DNA of 64,000 bases from Adiantum capillus-veneris (GCA_014529385.2 CM043958.1:74333169-74397168), one strand, 5' to 3'. Shown: positions 47,151-59,049, numbered from the stretch's first letter. The notes: a model not told the origin generated them from the sequence alone. Made by a program: numbers and translations.

Positions 47151-49388
47151 TGGTGCAGCCAAAGTTGGTTGAAGTGGAGAGATGGTCTATGCCAAACAGA
47201 GGCAGCAGTGGAGTGCAGTGCAAAAGGCTAGGGCAGGTGCCAAGGCCCTAGGCAGACAAAGGGTAGCGGGAATGTATGCTTAAAGCGATTTTTTAGGCCA
47301 AAAGTGTTGCGGAATGGTCTAGATGGGATGGAAGATAAAGCTGTCCAAAATGCCAAGTTAAGGCTCTAGAATGTAGTGTTCAGTGTTCTTTAGAATCTCG
47401 TTCCGACAGCTCGTCAAATGGAGCCCCGGTGTGCAAGATCCTGAAGTTTAAACGTATAGTATGTAGCAGATCCCTGACGGAAAGGGCAGCTGGGGATAGG
47501 TGATCCGAGCTGATGTTAGCATGTGTAGTGCTCGAGTTGTGGAGCATGCCGGTCTTTTTGGATTGTGAATCAGAGCTCTGGTTAGCAAGATATGGTCAGT
47601 TGAAATTTTCCCGGGGGCCAATTATGAGCCCATTTGACCGCTTTGAAAAAATACGCCTCTGGCATTTTTTTAGGCCTCGACTAGCTTCAAGAAAGTAGAA
47701 CATGCCGAGCGGAGTCAATGAGAAGTCAGGGCATGTAGTCTCGAGCACCGAGTTATGGCCTGGAGAAACCTAGGGTAGTTGAAGATAAAGTGCATGTAGA
47801 TAATTTTCTTGTTTTTTGGCGGCCTCAGATAGCTAGCTCAGAGAAGTCAAAATACAACAAGGTTTGCACGGCTCAGAGCCAACTCAATGGAGATCCGGAG
47901 GTTTTGCGGCTTGATCATTGGACACAAGAGCAATAAGAAGGGGCCAATGGACGTGTGCTACCAAAGTGGAAAATAAAAGGCCATTTTCTTATAAATTTTT
48001 GGGAACCCATGAGGGTACACGAACGAGGGGACTGCCACGTGGCTCACATAAATCCCATATGGCCAGAGGGAAGCCGGAGGCGCAAGGTATAAAGGCTACG
48101 AGGTTGCACCATTTGGAGATATGTTGAGGCGAGCAGGGGCTCTTGAGCCCGAGGCGATGGCGGCCCTGTCGGGCGCTGTGTTTTGGCAGAGCTCCGGCAT
48201 TGAGAGGTTGGTCGCGGTGGTTTTTGGCCAGCTTGGTGGCACGCGCTCGTGCGGGAGCAAAGACCGGCGAGTTGGTAGTGATGATGTGGAACGCCCGACA
48301 TGGGGCAGTTCCCACAGGCCAGGGGCCCCACTTTTTGAAGGAAAAAGTGGGAGGAGGCATTAGCGATGTCTCTAATGCCCCCCCTCCCCGATGCATGTAA
48401 TGGGCAGTCCTGTAGTAAGGAGACGGGCAGGGCGGGCAAAGAAAGACAAGTGCCAAGGAGGCAGTCCACATAGAGAGAGAGAAAGAGAGCCCGAGGGCAG
48501 CCAAGTATACACTGCAAATCAAAGGGGACCAAACCAAAGCTAAGGACAAAAAAAGGAGGTCAAGGCCAAAAAGGAGCCAACGAGGAGTCAAATAGAGAGA
48601 GAGAGTCAAAGTCAAGCTAATTGAGTAGTATAAGGTTAATCCTAAAGAGGGTAAAATATGAAAGATAAAAAATAAAAAATAAAAAGTCTAGGGGGCAATA
48701 GCGACATCGCTAATGCCCCCCCCCCCCAAGTGAAAAAGAGAGAAGAAGAGAGCAGATAGAGCAAGGCGGTGCCCCTTTCCCAAAAATGCCAATTCAAGGT
48801 GCCAAGTGGACTAATTAAATTGTAAATTCCCAAATTAAAGGCCCCCCCTATAAAAGTCAAAATTGGATGAAATTAAGGGCTTTTTTCCTGGCCTTTGGAG
48901 TGCCGTTTGAAGCCTTCAAAGTGGAGTTCTCTAGCAAGCTAGCCCCTTTGTAGATTTTGCTTTAAAATGGCCATGGTGATGGCAATGCAAGCCCGTGTAT
49001 GTGTTTTTTGAAGTGCAATCAAACCACAGTTGCCTCCCGTGCTGTTGTTTCCCCTTCCCCTCTTCTCTTTCTACTATTTTCATGTTTCTCCTCGATGCCG
49101 GTTGTGTGGAAGTGTGTGCCCCCTCGGACCGATGGCGTTTTGAGTGAGAGCGTGAGACTGAGTGGCTGTGTGTGTGTGTAAGGATGGAGACAGATAGTGG
49201 TAGTAGGTGTGCCTTGTGTGGCTGATTTGTGGAGTGTGTGAGCAGTGGAAATCGATCAGGCAGTGGTCTGATAGTGTGAGTTGTGTGTTTGAAGGTGTTT
49301 TCCGAGAGGATAGGGTGTTGTGAATACCCTGAGATATAGAGAGTCCCTTGTGTTTGTGTCGGGTGTGTTCCCCCATTCCCTCTCTCCA
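47151..49388 (+). repeat. 5' LTR of gypsy element 2
   Basis: It starts TGGTGCAGCCAAAGTTGG and ends CCCTCTCTCCA, matching 53813-56070 throughout. It contains a TATA box (TATAAAG, 48088-48094), a GA-rich tract (48470-48490) and two related hairpin-forming sites near 48355-48382 and 48690-48720. Open frames on both strands at about 47989-48615 are non-coding by-products of GC-rich LTR sequence. Confidence 0.88.
48088..48094 (+). promoter_or_regulatory. TATA box of the 5' LTR of element 2
   Basis: TATAAAG in context GCAAGG-TATAAAGG-CTACGAGG, retained in the 3' LTR at 54766-54772. It is correctly placed upstream of gag, with U5 and R following. Confidence 0.5.
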
Positions 49389-49393
49389 TATTC

Positions 49394-49411
49394 TGGTTCC
49401 CCCACGAAGGA
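49394..49411 (+). other. Candidate primer-binding site of element 2
   Basis: TGGTTCCCCCACGAAGGA begins five bases after the CCA end of the 5' LTR. A tRNA 3' end complementary to TGG is expected here. I cannot say which tRNA matches, and the spacing is slightly longer than usual. Confidence 0.4.
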
Positions 49412-49466
49412 GCACGTTGATTGTTCCCAGTTAATCGAAAAGAAGCGGCTTTTTGCATTCGAAGTC

Positions 49467-50655
49467 ATGGCAGCTAGAAGCTATAGAGCGATTTTCACAG
49501 GAGAAGAGAGCCCTGACGAGTGGATGTCAGATTTCGAGTTGTATATGCTATTGTTGCATATGCCGAACGAGGATAGAAAAATGCAGACTTTTCCTTTGGT
49601 GATGCGTGGTACAGCTAAATCATGGTACGAAGCATTGGAAGGTGAGGCGAAGCAAGCATGGCCAGCTCTACGGGCGAGGTTTCTTCACGACTTTTGCAAG
49701 GAGACTTCCCCAATCGAGATGGATGCAAAGCTGAAGGCGCTTAAGCAAGATGTAAGTGAAGAATTCAATCTGTTTTTGGGTCATTTTGAAGAGTGTTGGA
49801 CAGAGCTAGCGATAGCCATGCAGTTGGCTAATGGAGACTATTTCAAGCTGGACAAATTCATTGTGTGTCTGCACCCTAAAGTGAGAAAAGGTTTATTTCG
49901 AGAGCCCAGAGAATTACAATGGTGCGATAGCCATTGCACGGTCGAAGAGCAGAAAGATAAAGAAGAAGATAGAGCAGGGTGTGTCAGGCTATGAAACGAT
50001 GGCCCATGTTCAACCGCAGAGTCCGAGAGAGGCTGCACATGAAGAAAATCATGGAAACCAAGGTGTAGCTGTGGTGTCGCAAAATTGGGTGCGCATGGTG
50101 CAAGATTTGTCCGAGAAAATGCAAGAGTTGCAGCTCAGTGTCATGCATAGAGGACAACCAAGAGGAGCAAGGGGCAGGTCAAGGCCACTGCCAGGTAGTT
50201 GTTATAATTGTGGAGAAGAAGGGCACTATGCACCTGATTGTCCTCAACAACAGAGAGAAAGAGGAGGCATTTACCGGATTTTTGGTAGAGGTCGAGGTCA
50301 AGGACAATACAATGGTCCAAGAGAGCAAGCGGTGGAGAATCCTATGCAGCTGGTTCCGCAAAACGGAGGTGAAGTCCTAAGAGTGAATATTATCGGGATG
50401 GACAAGCAGGACGTCGAAGTTTTGGCTAATAAGAGGGAAAGAGCTGAGAGGGAGATAGAGACAAAGCGGGAGACTAAAGCTCGCAAAGGAAAAGAGAAAG
50501 TGTACGAAGGTAGAGAGCAGCCCGGGCCTAGCAAGAGAAGGAGGTGTTGCAAGATCAAGCAGGCGGATTTCCAGCTAGGACGTGGCTATCCCGAGTACAA
50601 TCTGGTGAGTGATGTTCAAATCAGAAAGAAAATAGTACTTTTGGTCAGCTGTTAG
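49467..50655 (+). pseudogene. Gag polyprotein of gypsy element 2 (frameshifted)
   Basis: The ATG starts MAARSYRAIFTGEESPDEW. The Retrotrans_gag pattern follows (TFPLVMRGTAKSWYEALEG, then LRARFLHDFCKE). A frameshift near 49975 moves the frame, which resumes with MAHVQPQSPREAAHEENHG. The zinc knuckle CYNCGEEGHYAPDC is at about 50200-50241. The tail is basic and charged (KRERAEREIETKRETKARKG). Gag packages element RNA. Confidence 0.82.
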
Positions 50656-50726
50656 CTTTAAACCCAAATTTTAGGAGGCAGTGGTCCACAAGTGTTAGCA
50701 CCAGGCTGCCCAGAGCTAAGGGAAAT

Positions 50727-51323
50727 GTGCAAGCAATGCAAAACATGGCTTTGAGGGTAGGTAGCCCCACTGATGTTCTCCCGTTGGTGTATGCGATTAT
50801 AGAGAAGAGGATGCAGGTACAAGCCTACATAGACGGTGGAGCACAGGTTTGTGTCATGACGGAAGCAGCCGTGAAAGAGATGGGAGTCAAGTTAGTAGTC
50901 AAGCCAAATGTACGCATGAGGATGGACAACCATACCAAAGCTAGGTGTCTGGGTGTGGCTCAAGATGTAAAGGTCAAGGTGATGGGCATAGAGTGCCTAA
51001 TAGACTTCTTTGTGATGAAGGCAGGGGATAATGCTTATCCAATCATTTTGGGTAGGCCATTGCTTTTGGCGATAGAAGAAAAGCAGGATTGGGAGAGCAA
51101 AGTGTTCACTTTCCCAGACAAAGAGAAAGGCAAACAAATTGTGCTTCATTCAAAGACCAAGGAGAGCAGTTCTCATCCTATGGCAATTAAAGATGAGGGC
51201 GACACGACGAGCTATGAGTACGAGACCGAGAAGGGCTATGATGAAGGCTATACTAGCACAGAGGAAGAGGAGAGTGAGGACGACATATTGAAGATAGATG
51301 CAGACTTATTCGGGTCACCATAG
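50727..51323 (+). pseudogene. Aspartic protease region of element 2
   Basis: The retropepsin motif AYIDGGAQVCVMTEAAV is at about 50824-50870 and the second motif PIILGRPLLLAIE at about 51040-51075. An acidic linker (TEEEESEDDILKID) leads to a TAG at about 51321. The equivalent element 1 segment has DGGP at the active site. Frame differs from gag and from RT, so at least one frameshift lies on each side. Confidence 0.75.
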
Positions 51324-51346
51324 ATGACTCCCCACCTAAAGAAGGT

Positions 51347-52171
51347 ATGCAACCTCAAGCTCAGGGTTTAAGCATAGAGGAGGTTTCAAGCATGTTGAGT
51401 GAAGATTTAACCAAGGTTGAAAAGGAGGGCTATGTGCAACTATGTGAGTCCTATCCAAATCTATTTGCAATGGAGCATTTGGGAGGTGCAAAAGGGGTGG
51501 AACACAAGATTTTTCTTAAGGAGGGACATAAGCCTAAAGCACAGAAGATGAGAAGGCTAGGGGAAATCCAAAAGGAAGCCCTTTGGCAGGAGATCAATAA
51601 GTTGTTGGATGCTGGCATCATATATCCTGTAAAAGATCCAGAGTGGGTCTCGCCAGTGGTCATAACCCCTAAGAAGAATGGGAAATGGAGAGTGTCTGTC
51701 GACTACAAGCCATTGAATTCCTTGACCAAGAGGAATCACTACCCCTTGCTATTTCAAGACGGAATCCTACACCAAGTGGCTGGGCATGAGATATATTCAA
51801 TTATGGACGGCTTTTCGGGGTACTTTCAGATAGGGATTGCGCTTGAAGACAAGATGAAGAACACATTCATATCTCCATGGGGTTGCTTCGCTTACCACCG
51901 CAAGATGCCATTTGGATTAGTAAATGCCTATGCCACCTTCCAAGGTTGGATGAACGGGGTATTTGGTCCATACCTACGCCGTTTTATTAGGGTCTTCATG
52001 GATGATATCGGCTGCTATAGTTCAGGAATAGAGAACCTATCAAAGCTCCAACTATGCTTTCAAGGGCTCGATGAAGATGGAGGTCAGCTGAATCCCAAAA
52101 AGTGCAAGCTAGCGCAGCCTCCATCACAGTTGTTAGGTCATGTGGTGTCGCAAAACGGTATAAAAGGCTGA
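51347..52171 (+). pseudogene. Reverse transcriptase of element 2
   Basis: RT blocks appear in order: EINKLLDAGIIYPVKDPEWV, TPKKNGKWRVSVDYKPLNS, MDGFSGYFQIGIALED, MPFGLVNAYATF and the catalytic FMDD at 51994-52005. LLGHVVSQNGI follows, then a TGA at 52169-52171. A frameshift pair between 52171 and about 52290 precedes the RNase H part. It converts element RNA to cDNA; as read it is broken. Confidence 0.85.
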
Positions 52172-52261
52172 TCCCGAGAAGGTGAAGGCGTTGGTGTTGA
52201 TGGAGCTGCCATCAGATGCTCAAGGTTTGGATTCATTTGTTCATAAGCTGAAATATTTATC

Positions 52262-53659
52262 ATGTTTCTTTGGATGCTGTCGCAATATGTACATCCTCTT
52301 CAAAAGAGGGCTCAGCAAGTGCATGGTTATGAGTGGGATGGGGAAGCTCAGGAGGCTTTTGATAGTGTTAAAGAGGTTTTGTGTCAGCTGCCAGTGGTGT
52401 GTCCTTCCAATCGAGAGGATGACTTTTATGTGTCTATGACAGTGGGCACGGTTGCTATTGGAGCGTTTCTATTGCAAAAGGTAGGGAGAAGCTACAAGCC
52501 GATATACTTTGAGAGTAGGGTAATTAGCCCAGGAAAGGCTACCTACACCGAGGCGGAGCAATGGGTGATGGATCTAGTCTTCGCTTGCAAGAAGTTCAAA
52601 GTCCATTTGATTGTGCGTAAGTTTCTTGTGTTGACAGCTAATAATTTATTGCCAAAGGTAGTGCTACATTTGAAGCCAGGAAGGAGAATTATGAAGTGGG
52701 TGTTGGAGCTACAAGAGTTTGACATCAAGTTCAAGGTAGATCACACGAGTCGGTCTCACCTGGAAGACATTCTTGTCAGTAAGGCCATCGATTTTTCGAC
52801 CTATCCAAGGGTGGTGCGAGATGAATCTAAGGAGGAACCCGACTTGGAGGATGCTTTTACTATGTGGTTTGATGGGGCATATCAAAGGATAGTGCAGAAG
52901 GCAGGAGGAGGTGTGGTGATACACGACCCACACAACAAAGCTATATTTTTGAAGGCATATGATCTAGAGGATGTCCACACCAATAATGAGGTGGAGTATC
53001 TCACTCTACATTTGGGTTTAAAGCAGTGCATAGAGTTCGGCATTTCAAGGTTGGTGGTGAAAGGAGATGCGTTGCTAGTCATCAAGCAACTACTAGGCCA
53101 ATGGAAGGTAAAGCGCGATTCTTTTCCATCAAGTCTGTGGGCGTATAGGACGTCCTATAAAGTGGCTACAAACTTCACTCCATTTGAGCTAGTTTATGGT
53201 AAGGAGGTTGTGTTGCCAGTGCATGCACAACTAGGTGCTTTGAAGGGTATGTGGCGTGTCAATGCCACTCGAAAAGGGGTTCTACAGGATCAGATAGCCA
53301 ATTTAGAGGCTTTGAAGATGGACAAGGAGGCAGCAACAGACTATTATGTGAAGCAGAGGGAGAAGCGGGTTGCCAAGTTCAATCAGAACCTGCAGGACAA
53401 GAAGATAGAGGAAGGAGACCTAGTCATGAAGTACGAAAGCTACCTGGATGTCACATTCCAGAAGAAGTTCAAGAAGAAGTGGACGGGTCCATATAAAGTG
53501 AAAAAGACCTTTCCGAACGGGACCTATCAGTTGGTAAGAGAGAATGCCAAGCTTCTTAGGAACAGGGTGAATGGTGTGCGGCTTAAATTGTATTACGAGA
53601 GGGATCTAGTGCCTGAAGTGAAGCAAATTATAGTCAAGGGGGGTAGGCAACCCACCTAG
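52262..53659 (+). pseudogene. RNase H, archaeal-type RNase H and residual integrase C-terminus of element 2
   Basis: A 465-codon frame. The gypsy RNase H comes first (PIYFESRVISPGKATYTEAE, then RIMKWVLELQEFD). The second, archaeal-type RNase H has MWFDGAYQ, NNEVEYLTLHLG and VKGDALLVIKQ (about 52860-53110). At about 53112 the frame jumps from QLLGQWKVK straight to SFPSSLWAYRTSYKVATNFT, the region after the integrase glutamate, and then to the C-terminal SH3-like domain (KKWTGPYKVKKTFPNGTYQL). The integrase zinc finger and both catalytic aspartates are missing, in frame. This copy could not integrate itself. Compare element 1, where about 800 bp of integrase lie at this point. Confidence 0.85.
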
Positions 53660-53794
53660 AGCATGCAGTGTGCGAGAGAAATGAGATAAAGCTTTGTACA
53701 TAGCCTATACATATAGTTATGGTTTTGTGAGTTCTTTTAATCATCAGTTTCAAAGTTTTGTACATATGCTTTTGGTCGAACATAAATGTTCGAC

Positions 53795-53812
53795 AAGGGG
53801 GCTGGGCAATGA
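53795..53812 (+). other. Polypurine tract region of element 2
   Basis: AAGGGGGCTGGGCAATGA lies directly before the 3' LTR. The G-rich run is the usual plus-strand primer site. Confidence 0.5.
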
Positions 53813-56070
53813 TGGTGCAACCAAACTTGGTTGAAACGGGGAGATGGTCTATGCGAGCCAGAGGCAGCAGTCGAGTGCAGTGTAGAAGGCTAGGGCAGGT
53901 GCCAAGACCCTAGGCAGCCAAAGGGTAGCGGGAATGTATGCTTAAAGTGGTTTTTTAGGCCAAAAGTGTTGCGGAATGGTCCAGATGGGATGCCAGATAA
54001 AGGTGTCCAAAATGCAGGGTTAAGGCTCTGAAATATAATGTTTGGTGTTCTCTAGAATCCAGTCTAGACGGCTCGTCAAATGGAGGCCCGGTGTGCAAGA
54101 TACTGAAGTTTAAAGATACAGTGTGTAGCAGATCCCCGACGGACAGGGCAGTTGGGGACAGGTGACCCGGGATGATGTCAGTATATACATGTGTAGTGCT
54201 TGAGTTGTGGAGTATGCCGGTCTTTTCGGATCACGAATTGGAGCTCTAGCCAGCAAGATATGGACATTTGAAATTTTTCGGGGGGGCAGTTATGAGCCCA
54301 TTTGATCGCATGGAAAAAATACGCCATTTGGCATTTTTTAGGCCTCAACGAGGTTCAAGCAAGTAGAGCATGCCGAGCGGAGTCAATGAGAAATCACGAC
54401 ACGTGATTTCTAGTCTCGAGCATCGAGTTATGGCCTGGGGAAACCTAGGGTAGTTGAAGATAAAGTGCATGCAGATAATTTTCTTGTTTTTTGGCAGCCT
54501 CAAATAGCTAGCTCAACGAAGTCAAAATACAGCAAGGTTCGCACGGCTCAGAGCCAGCTGAGTGGAGATCCGACACGGTTTTGCGGCTCGGCCCATCGGA
54601 CACGGGAGCAGTAAGAAGGGGCCAATGGAAGTGTGCTAACAAAGTGGAAAATAAAAGGCCATTTTCTTATAAAGTTTTGGGAACCCATGAGGGTGCACGA
54701 ACGAGGGGACTGTTACGTGGCTCAAATAAATCCCATATGGCTAGAGGGAGGCCGGAGGCACGGGGTATAAAGGATACGAGGTGGCTCCATTTGGAGATAT
54801 GTTGAGGCGAGCAGGGGCTCTTGAGCCTGAGGCGATGGCGGCCCTGGTGGGCGCCGTGTGTTGGCGGAGCTCCGACATTGAGCGGTTGCTCGCGGTGGGT
54901 TTTGGCCAGCTTGGTGGCACGCGCCCGTGCGGGAGCGGAGACCGGCGAGTTGGTAGTGATGATGTGGCACTCTCAACATGGGGTAGTTCCCACAGGCCAT
55001 GGGCCCTACTTTTTGAAGAAAAAAGAGGGAGGACGCATTAGCGATGTCGCTAATGCCCCCCCTCCCCGGTGCATGTAAGAGGGCAGTCCCGCAGTAAGGA
55101 GACGGGAAGGGCGGGCAAAGAAAGACAAGTGCCAAGGGGGCAGTCCACATAGAGAGAGAGAAAGAGAGCCCGAGGGCAGCTAGGCATACAGTGCAAAGCA
55201 AAGGGGACCAAACCAAAGCTAAGGACAAAAAATGGAGGTCAAGGCCAAAAAGGAGCAAAGGAGGAGTCAGATAGAGAGAGAGAGAGAGAGAGTCAAAGTC
55301 AAGCTAATTGAGCAGTATAAGGTTAATACTAAAGAGGGTAAAAGATGAAAGATAAAAAATAAAAAATAAAAAGGCTAGGGGCCAATAGCGACATCGGTAA
55401 TGCCCCCCCAAGTGCAAAAGAGAGAAGAAGAGAGCAGATAGAGCAAGGCGGTGCCCCTTTCCCAAAAATGCCAATTCAAGGTGCCAAGTGGACCAATTAA
55501 ATTGTGAATTCCCAAATCAAAGCCCCCCCCATAAAATTCAAAACTAGAGCAAGTTAAGGGCTCTTTTCCTGGCCTTTGGAGTGCCGTTTGAAGCCTGCAA
55601 AGTGGAGTTCTCTAGCAAGCTAGCCCCTTTGTAACTTTTTCTTGAAAATGGCCATGGTGATGGTAGTGCAAGCCCGTCTATATGTTTTTTGAAGTGCAAT
55701 CAAACCACAGTTGCCTCCCGTGATATTGTTTCCCCTTCCCCCCTTCTCTTTCTCCTGCTTTCATGTTTCTCCTCGGTGTCGATTGTGTGAAAGTTTATGC
55801 CCCCCCGGACCGATGATGTTTTGAGTGAGAGAGTGAGATTGAGTGGCTTTGTGCATGTGTAAGGGTGGAGACAGGTAGTGGTAGTAGGTGTGCATTGTGT
55901 GGTGGATTTGTGGAGTGTGTGAGCAGTGGAAATCGAGCAGGCGGTGGTATGCTAGTGTGAGTTGTGTGTTCGAAGGTGTTTTCCGAGAGGATAGGGGTGT
56001 TGTGAATACCCTAAGCTATAGAGAGGCCCATGTGTTTGTGCCGGGCGTATTCCCCCATCCCCCCTCTCCA
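53813..56070 (+). repeat. 3' LTR of gypsy element 2
   Basis: It starts TGGTGCAACCAAACTTGG and ends CCCCTCTCCA. It parallels the 5' LTR, with differences such as an extra GATTTCTAGTCTCGAG-like segment near 54405-54420 and a longer GA run near 55272-55292. It has a TATA box at 54766-54772 and a near-perfect palindrome GCATTAGCGA-TG-TCGCTAATGC at 55035-55056, with a second diverged one near 55379-55408. Confidence 0.88.
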
Positions 56071-56109
56071 ACGCTCATGACAAGGTTTTTTATGAATAAT
56101 GTATATACC

Positions 56110-57242
56110 GATTGGAACTAATGGTGCAAGTACTAATGGAAAAATGTTCATTGAAGCTAGCATTTTCTCAATCTTCTTAGTATTGTACTTTTTTCATAGA
56201 TCATCTCGTCTAAGAGCCTTGTTCCATCTTGTGGTATTATCAGTTTTTTGTATTCGCCTATTGGATCCCTGAATTGTTAGTGTCTGGATAGCATAGTCAC
56301 AAATTGCTCCAACCGTTCTTAACCAAGGCTTTCCTAGAAGCATCCCATAGGCTCCCTATACATATAGGACTAGGAAGCTGGACTTGAGATTCTCTTTACT
56401 AACTACGATCTGCATCTTCTCAATCAATCCTATGACTTGGACTACCCTATGGTCATCCATTCTGACTTTGAATGGTGTTGGTTTCAAATCAGTAATCCCT
56501 AGTTCTGACCTCAAATGCTCTTCGAGGATGTTGCCTCCAGCTCCTTGATCCATTATTACTCTCAATAACGGTTTTTACTACTTCCTCAGCTTGTAATCAA
56601 CCTAAATAATTAATACCTCATCATCCCTGATGGCTGCCCTACTACTCTTGCTTCGGCTTTAGCCTTCCTCTTCTACCTTATAAACTTTGCAGCTTTTGGT
56701 AATGTGCATCTAATATCATCTAATTCTACCATCAACTTTTGAATTCTTTCACACACCTTTACGTATATTTTGTCACGTTCATTACCAGAGCTACAATTTG
56801 CACTAGAAGAATTCTCCTCTTTTTGATTGCCTTCACAGTCTCATTGGGCTAACTTCCCTAGTCTAGTAGTTGGCTGACACTCTGATGGACTCTCTATCTG
56901 ATCCTTCCCTAGTTTAGTACTTGCCCTTTTCATTTGAGTCCCTCTCAGATGAGCTAGAAGTAGTGTTGGACTCTAACCCTTCATTTCATGACTCAGATAT
57001 CCATGAGATTGGGTCTGTCTCTCGGCTCTCTTTGCATGGCTTTGCTTGGAATGGACCGAATGTTGAGAATCCCTTGATTCATCAAATGTTCCTAGTCTTG
57101 GAGGAGCCTTTGTCTCATTTTTAGGTTCTCTCTCAATATCAAAGCCTTTCTTTTACTCTTCTAGAATTGGGTTTATGCAGTTCGGATCATCCGTGAATCT
57201 GGTAGCTATACTTTTGCCTCGTGCAACTCATCTAGGTGCCAT
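56110..57242 (-). pseudogene. Retroelement 4 remnant: Gag start and aspartic protease
   Basis: On the minus strand a start MAPR at 57240-57242 follows a primer-binding-like site. A stop-ridden, polar Gag-like stretch then leads to a protease motif VIMDQGAGGNILEEHL (about 56525-56565), with GMLLGKPWLRTVGAICDYA at about 56290-56345 after a TAG. DQGA replaces the usual D-[ST]-GA. No RT is left before the LTR of element 2 at 56070. It is an unrelated lineage to elements 1 and 2 and is badly degraded. Confidence 0.6.
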
Positions 57243-57258
57243 GTTTTGATTCCTAATG

Positions 57259-57270
57259 TCTCTAACACCA
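57259..57270 (-). other. Degenerate initiator-Met primer-binding site of retroelement 4
   Basis: On the minus strand TGGTGTTAGAGA compares with the common plant PBS TGGTATCAGAGC at 9 of 12 positions. It lies two bases after a CCA end of a putative LTR and just upstream of the Gag-like start at 57242, which is the expected arrangement. Confidence 0.5.
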
Positions 57271-57272
57271 AT

Positions 57273-58450
57273 TGGGAGATAGTACAACTATCAAGAGCAA
57301 CTTAACCCAAACCATCATGATTGCCAAAATGGAATGAGTTGAACTTATGATAACTATTCTAGGTTGATTATCTAAAGTAAGTTCACATCAAGTTATGACT
57401 TCAAATCAGATAAGATGGGAATCAAATACAAAGACTATAACTGAAATACAAACTAGAGTAGAACTGAGACTGAACACTGAAAGTGGAGACAGGAACCAAA
57501 ATGTACTCAGATTAGTGTAAACCAATAAAACAATGTGAGCTAAGTATGCTTAGATCTCAATTACAGTTACAAACATACAAGAACATAGAGAGCTCTAAGA
57601 TACACAACACTAGTCGAGAAGAGATAGATAAAGATACCTCAGTATGAATTAGTGAGTCCTATATATAGCCAACAAATTGGACCTATGATCAATTGTCCAT
57701 TCTACCAGTTACCTTAATAGCTCACCCGTATTTTCCTTCAACTGGTGGTTGTTCCCGTTGTCTATAGATGGTGTAGTGATCCTTGACTTTACAAAGGGGA
57801 GAGGCTATATTTATAGGTGAGAAGATCCTTTATTAGGATTATTTCCTAATAATCATTTAACTGGAAAACATGGTTATGCATTATTTTATAAAAAAATTAA
57901 GAGAGTGGGGATCTCTTGCCTCTTGAGTCACATGGATGTGGGCTGACGAGAGATAGTTATTGATGAGGTGAAAGGAGAGAAAAATCAAGAGGGGTGAGTG
58001 AATTATTGTGAGGCTTCCTACTCCAAGATAGAATAGAGTGGGTGCATTTTGAATCAAAGGGTTAGTAGTTAATGTTAGTAATCACTAATAAAATGTTAAT
58101 GTTACATGTACAAATGGACTGAAAAGAATGGAGAGAGAATTAATGAGGGTGGGAAATCCATTATGATATCCGTGTGTTGTTGGAGAATCTTGAACTCATG
58201 TTCAAAAAATGATCTCTAGTCTTCTTCTTGTTCTTCTTCTAAGTTTTTACTCCAGCCCAATATTGATTTACATGATGTGGGACGCATGTCTAACCTCACC
58301 ATCCTATCTTATTGCAGTATTAGAGAGAACCACGATTAAATTGTCAATCCATGGGATGAAGCTGACTCGACTAGTGCGTAGAGGCTACAAGAGGTTGTCA
58401 GTCTCCCAGAAAGCAAATGACATCTGTTACAGCATCAAATGACATCCAAA
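57273..58450 (-). other. Probable 5' LTR of retroelement 4 and adjoining AT-rich sequence
   Basis: In minus sense the block ends TATCTCCCA next to the PBS. A TATA-like CTATAAATATAG is at 57805-57816 (minus). The outer LTR edge could not be located. There are no convincing genes; the short plus frame at 58209-58442 is unsupported. Confidence 0.45.
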
Positions 58451-59040
58451 TGTAGCAAAACTTCTAGGACAAGTTTATAAGACCTAAGAACACATGCTTA
58501 TGGTCTCAAACCCCACTTTAGGTCAAGTTCCAAAATCGCGATTATTAACAGCAGTGGATTTTTGACCTAGTTTTTTTGGACCCAGAATGCATCTAAATGC
58601 TTAGCAATGATGCCCCAATACCCCGCCTATGCTTATTTTTTTATTTAAAAGTGTAAATTTCTAATTTTGATGAAATTAGGCCGCGGGTCGTAGGCCGCGG
58701 ATTGGTGACGTCAAAAGCTACGAAATACTGTGAATGGCTTACGTCAATGCGTAGAGCTCTTACCTGCGGCTGCAATGCAACAAACGCAATCGCAATGTGA
58801 CAATTGAAGAGGGAGTAGGAAGCATGAGAAGGAGAGAAGTGAGCGTCGTTAGCTCACGCTGTGTATTTCTTCTCCAAAAACTTACAAAAATTGTCTTTTA
58901 TACCTTAGCCAAGGTTTTTGGATGGTCAAAACTAATAATCTGGAGTTCTACCAAAACTGAGAAGTGACTGGTCGATACAATCTGGAAGCTTGTATCCCTA
59001 GTTCATTAATTACAAGGTTTATTCGAGAAAATAGGAGTTA
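58451..59040. other. Unassigned spacer
   Basis: It contains a CG-rich patch with GGCCGCGGGTCGTAGGCCGC near 58680 and AT-rich sequence on both sides. An AAATCGCGATTATTAAC sequence near 58534 resembles the repeats at 62860-63460. No gene recognised. Confidence 0.5.
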
Positions 59041-59049
59041 CAATATTCC

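Larger units (their letters stand above)
47151..56070 (+). mobile_element. Ty3/gypsy LTR retrotransposon 2 (both LTRs, integrase core deleted)
   Basis: Two LTRs of about 2.24 and 2.26 kb bracket gag, protease, RT, RNase H, an archaeal-type RNase H and the end of an integrase, all on the plus strand. LTR ends are TGG and CCA. The dual RNase H again points to a Tat-like lineage, but the sequence differs clearly from element 1. The LTRs differ by many substitutions and small indels, so the insertion is not recent. Flanking bases (GACAC left, ACGCT right) do not match, so no target duplication is seen. Confidence 0.88.

Noticed and set aside
47989-48615. Overlapping open frames of up to 208 codons inside the 5' LTR of element 2, with counterparts in the 3' LTR
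   Set aside because: They lie within U3/R of an LTR, on the antisense strand, in GC-rich sequence, and no domain is recognisable.
48931-49458. 175-codon minus frame over the LTR end and gag start
   Set aside because: Antisense to the LTR/gag junction, rich in H/T/S from TG repeats; a shadow.
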